Assembly (NCBI RefSeq): GCF_001039355.2
Contig: NW_019774025.1
Span: 553,648-617,647, forward strand
DNA: 64,000 nucleotides
Direction: 5' to 3'
DNA from: Lingula anatina
Taxonomy: Eukaryota > Brachiopoda > Lingulata > Lingulida > Lingulidae
Both the position numbers and the translations under genes were made by a program. The first letter of the stretch is position 1, and each line of letters starts with the position of its first letter. Shown here in pieces: positions 62,089-64,000 of the stretch. Below the pieces are notes generated by a model that saw only the letters and a list, made by a program, of their open reading frames with translations, searched no databases and was not told where the DNA came from.

Positions 62089-62815
62089 GAGACAGTGAGT
62101 TGGAATTCTTTCCAGACTTAAATTAACTGAAGTTTTTGATAGAAGTATGGAAAATAAAAAAATAATGTTATTTCTTTGTTGTACGTGCCTCATAGTGTAA
62201 TGGTTCATGTTACCCAAGAAGCTACGCATATTAGAAAATAAGATATCATGTGTAACTTCACAGCTATGCTAAACCAAGCTACAAATGACAGTTGTTTAAA
62301 TATTTAATTTATCTCAAAATATATAAATACAATAACACAAAATAATATTGTTTAGCCTCAGTTTTACAATGGAGAAAAATTTATATTTATAATATGTACA
62401 AAAAGAAAACTGTAAGTAAACATAACAATATTCCATATGCTTATCTTATCTGAATACTTTTTTTTTGTTTTAACGTAACTGAATTATGATAGAGAGCTAT
62501 TTTGCAAATCACTCCACAGTGGAGATTTTACTCTTCATTAAGCAGCATAAGCCTTACTTCAAAACTTGCTCAGTGCTGGTGGTTTGAAACCATTTCTAGT
62601 AAATTAAGGATATGACCATTTTTGATGTTTTGCCATCATGGGGACACTTGGCATTCTACTTAAATAATGTGCATGTAAGCTCCTTCCCAAAAGTCTTAAC
62701 AGAGATGTTTCTCACTTCCTTGACCTAACTTGGGTGGAACGAGTAAGTCTGTGAAAACTTGTCTTTGGTCTATCATTGACACCTTTATGTTTGTCTCCTT
62801 GTCATGTTTTTCAAT
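62089..62815. other. Intergenic region 3' of TYW5
   Basis: TYW5 3' UTR, then AT-rich sequence with no supported exon. The gene at 63.2-63.8 kb on the minus strand converges on it. Confidence 0.5.
62153..62158 (+). terminator. TYW5 polyadenylation signal
   Basis: AATAAA 65 nt after the TYW5 stop codon. Confidence 0.6.
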
Positions 62816-62942
62816 CTAAAAATCTCTTGAAGCCCTTGTTTGTTTCACATCATGCAGGATTTCCTTTTGCTTGTGTTGATCATATGTTTCTGTCCTAAAT
62901 GCAAACTCCTTCATCTTGACCAGCAAATGTACCAGACGCATC
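62816..62942 (-). CDS. Possible terminal exon of the unidentified minus-strand gene
   Basis: A minus-strand open frame of 41 codons plus stop (62816-62941) follows a TTTAAG acceptor (exon start 62942). The peptide is Lys/Glu-rich (MKEFAFRTETYDQHKQKE) and looks protein-like. The frame needs a phase-2 upstream exon, but the exon at 63173-63315 ends in phase 0. An exon may be missing between them, or this is chance. Confidence 0.25.
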
Positions 62943-63172
62943 CTTAAATTTAGAAATTTGGTAATTTAAATATAAAAGCCATCCCAAGTTTCAGTTTCTA
63001 GTGGAAACTGACTTGTGTTGGATGTCCCTTTACTGAGAGTACTCATGGTGACAATTTAAGGGATACAGGTTTTTCTAAAATTGTCACTATTCAGTGGAAT
63101 GTGAAGTGTTTTACATGATCATTTTTTTAATAAGTAAAAGAAATAAGTGGAATCTGACTTAGGTAATCTTAC

Positions 63173-63792
63173 CAGATAACTCGCAGAGAACTCTGTGTAA
63201 TGATATGGCACCTGCGTTGTCCTCTTGCCAGACGACACAAGTAGAGCACCTGGAATGGCTGATGATGGTCCCTGAACATTTACAACCTCACCTTTATACA
63301 AAATGCCATGCCCATCTGCAACAAGAGCATACTTAAATGAATTGATTGTGCAGAAAATTGAATTATTGGCTCAAGTGTAAATATTAAATGCAGCTGTAGA
63401 AAACACATCAACCTGTATATTGTGAGCATGTGAATTTTTTTTTTTTTTGTAAAATTTCATTTACAGCAGATAAACATATTTTAAGTTACTTATTTCTACC
63501 TAATACAGCAAAAGGTTTTATAATCCCAAACTATCACAAGTATGTGGTCCTCTACTTACAGAGTTCAAAGCTGTGTTTCCCTGTTCATTTTTAAAGCACA
63601 TGGAGCTGGGAAAGAACTAAAGAAACCTATTGAGAACTGCATGTTTTAAGATCTATGTCATGTGTACGTACCAGAAAAACTTTCTTTCATTTTTCTTCTC
63701 TGTGGGAAACCATGTTTCATATTTCCAACAACAGTGTATTCCCGTTTGTTTGGAACTGGTGGAGGAGCAGTCACCTTATGTAACAAAGCCAT
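63173..63792 (-). CDS. Unidentified protein, first two coding exons
   Basis: Exon 1 is 63672-63792 (ATG to a GTACGT donor, 40 codons plus one base). Exon 2 is 63173-63315 (acceptor TTGCAG, donor GTAAGA), joining in phase 1 to give FSDGHGILYKG. The 88-residue start has VTAPPPVPNKREYTVVGNMK, then FPQRRKMK, and VPYHYTEFSASYL. No signal peptide, helix or known motif is recognised. The style is that of short, basic, Pro/Tyr-rich proteins, but I do not assign a family. The continuation towards lower coordinates is unclear. Confidence 0.6.
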
Positions 63793-64000
63793 ATTAATAG
63801 TGTACCTTATGTAACAAAAGAATATTAATAGTATACAAAAAATAAATAATTGGTGAAAATAGACACACTGAGCACTTGAAACTTTTATGGATCATGTTCG
63901 TACATGTCAGAGGTATAAATAAAGAATTTCAGCAGTGCATGTACTAACCCTCCATCTGGCAGACAGAACAGATAGAAAACCACATCCATATATATATATA
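63793..64000. other. Upstream of the unidentified minus-strand gene
   Basis: AT-rich sequence with a GTACCTTATGTAACAAA repeat near 63775-63820, ending in a short TATATA run at the window edge. No exon seen. Confidence 0.4.

Noticed and set aside
1-64000. tRNA, rRNA or CRISPR features
   Set aside because: I saw no cloverleaf with intact A and B boxes, no rRNA sequence and no regularly spaced repeat array. A tRNA scan would settle the first point.

Overview
This is a eukaryotic genomic scaffold fragment. It is AT-rich and intron-rich, with GT-AG splice sites throughout, single-N and 402-N assembly joins, microsatellites and many short inverted-repeat elements. The proteins are clearly animal (TOP3A with GRF fingers, a TMC channel, germ cell-less, TYW5). 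A polymorphic marine invertebrate, perhaps a mollusc, is my guess; the sequence does not prove the phylum.

Layout. (1) 428-11987 (+): most of DNA topoisomerase III alpha, 26 exons, entering the window after its Toprim part and ending at its stop. It carries three GRF zinc fingers plus a CCHC knuckle. (2) 12.0-16.0 kb: its 3' UTR and two MITE-like elements. (3) 16064-16618 (-): a small protein with a CGD/CCDC cysteine-rich head and a PPPPY tail. (4) 16.8-22.7 kb: two near-identical 2.2-kb copies. One is bounded by single Ns, which points to an unmerged allelic contig. (5) 22.7-29.2 kb: no convincing gene; simple repeats and foldback elements. (6) 29182-42087 (+): a TMC-family channel, 16 recognised exons, 5' start not found. 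(7) 43557-58223 (-): complete germ cell-less (GMCL1), 13 exons, 540 codons. Nested inside its introns, on the opposite strand, are five complete three-exon genes for small secreted ten-cysteine proteins with prokineticin/colipase-type spacing: one in intron 7 and four in tandem in intron 2. (8) 59820-62088 (+): complete TYW5, seven exons, 314 codons, head-to-head with GMCL1. (9) 63173-63792 (-): first two coding exons of an unidentified gene.

The most interesting system is the nested secreted-peptide cluster. All five genes share a 45-nt signal-peptide exon, the same intron phases (0 then 1), a CX5CX4CC head, a CXCX5C core, and two conserved Lys-Arg sites that could cut the precursor into disulfide-linked chains. 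A short relic of GMCL1 exon 3 between two of the copies records how the array grew. The host genes are conserved housekeeping or developmental genes. Nothing suggests that they act together with the peptides apart from the nesting.

Exon boundaries were worked out by hand from reading-frame continuity, splice consensus and recalled family sequences. No alignment or database search was run.
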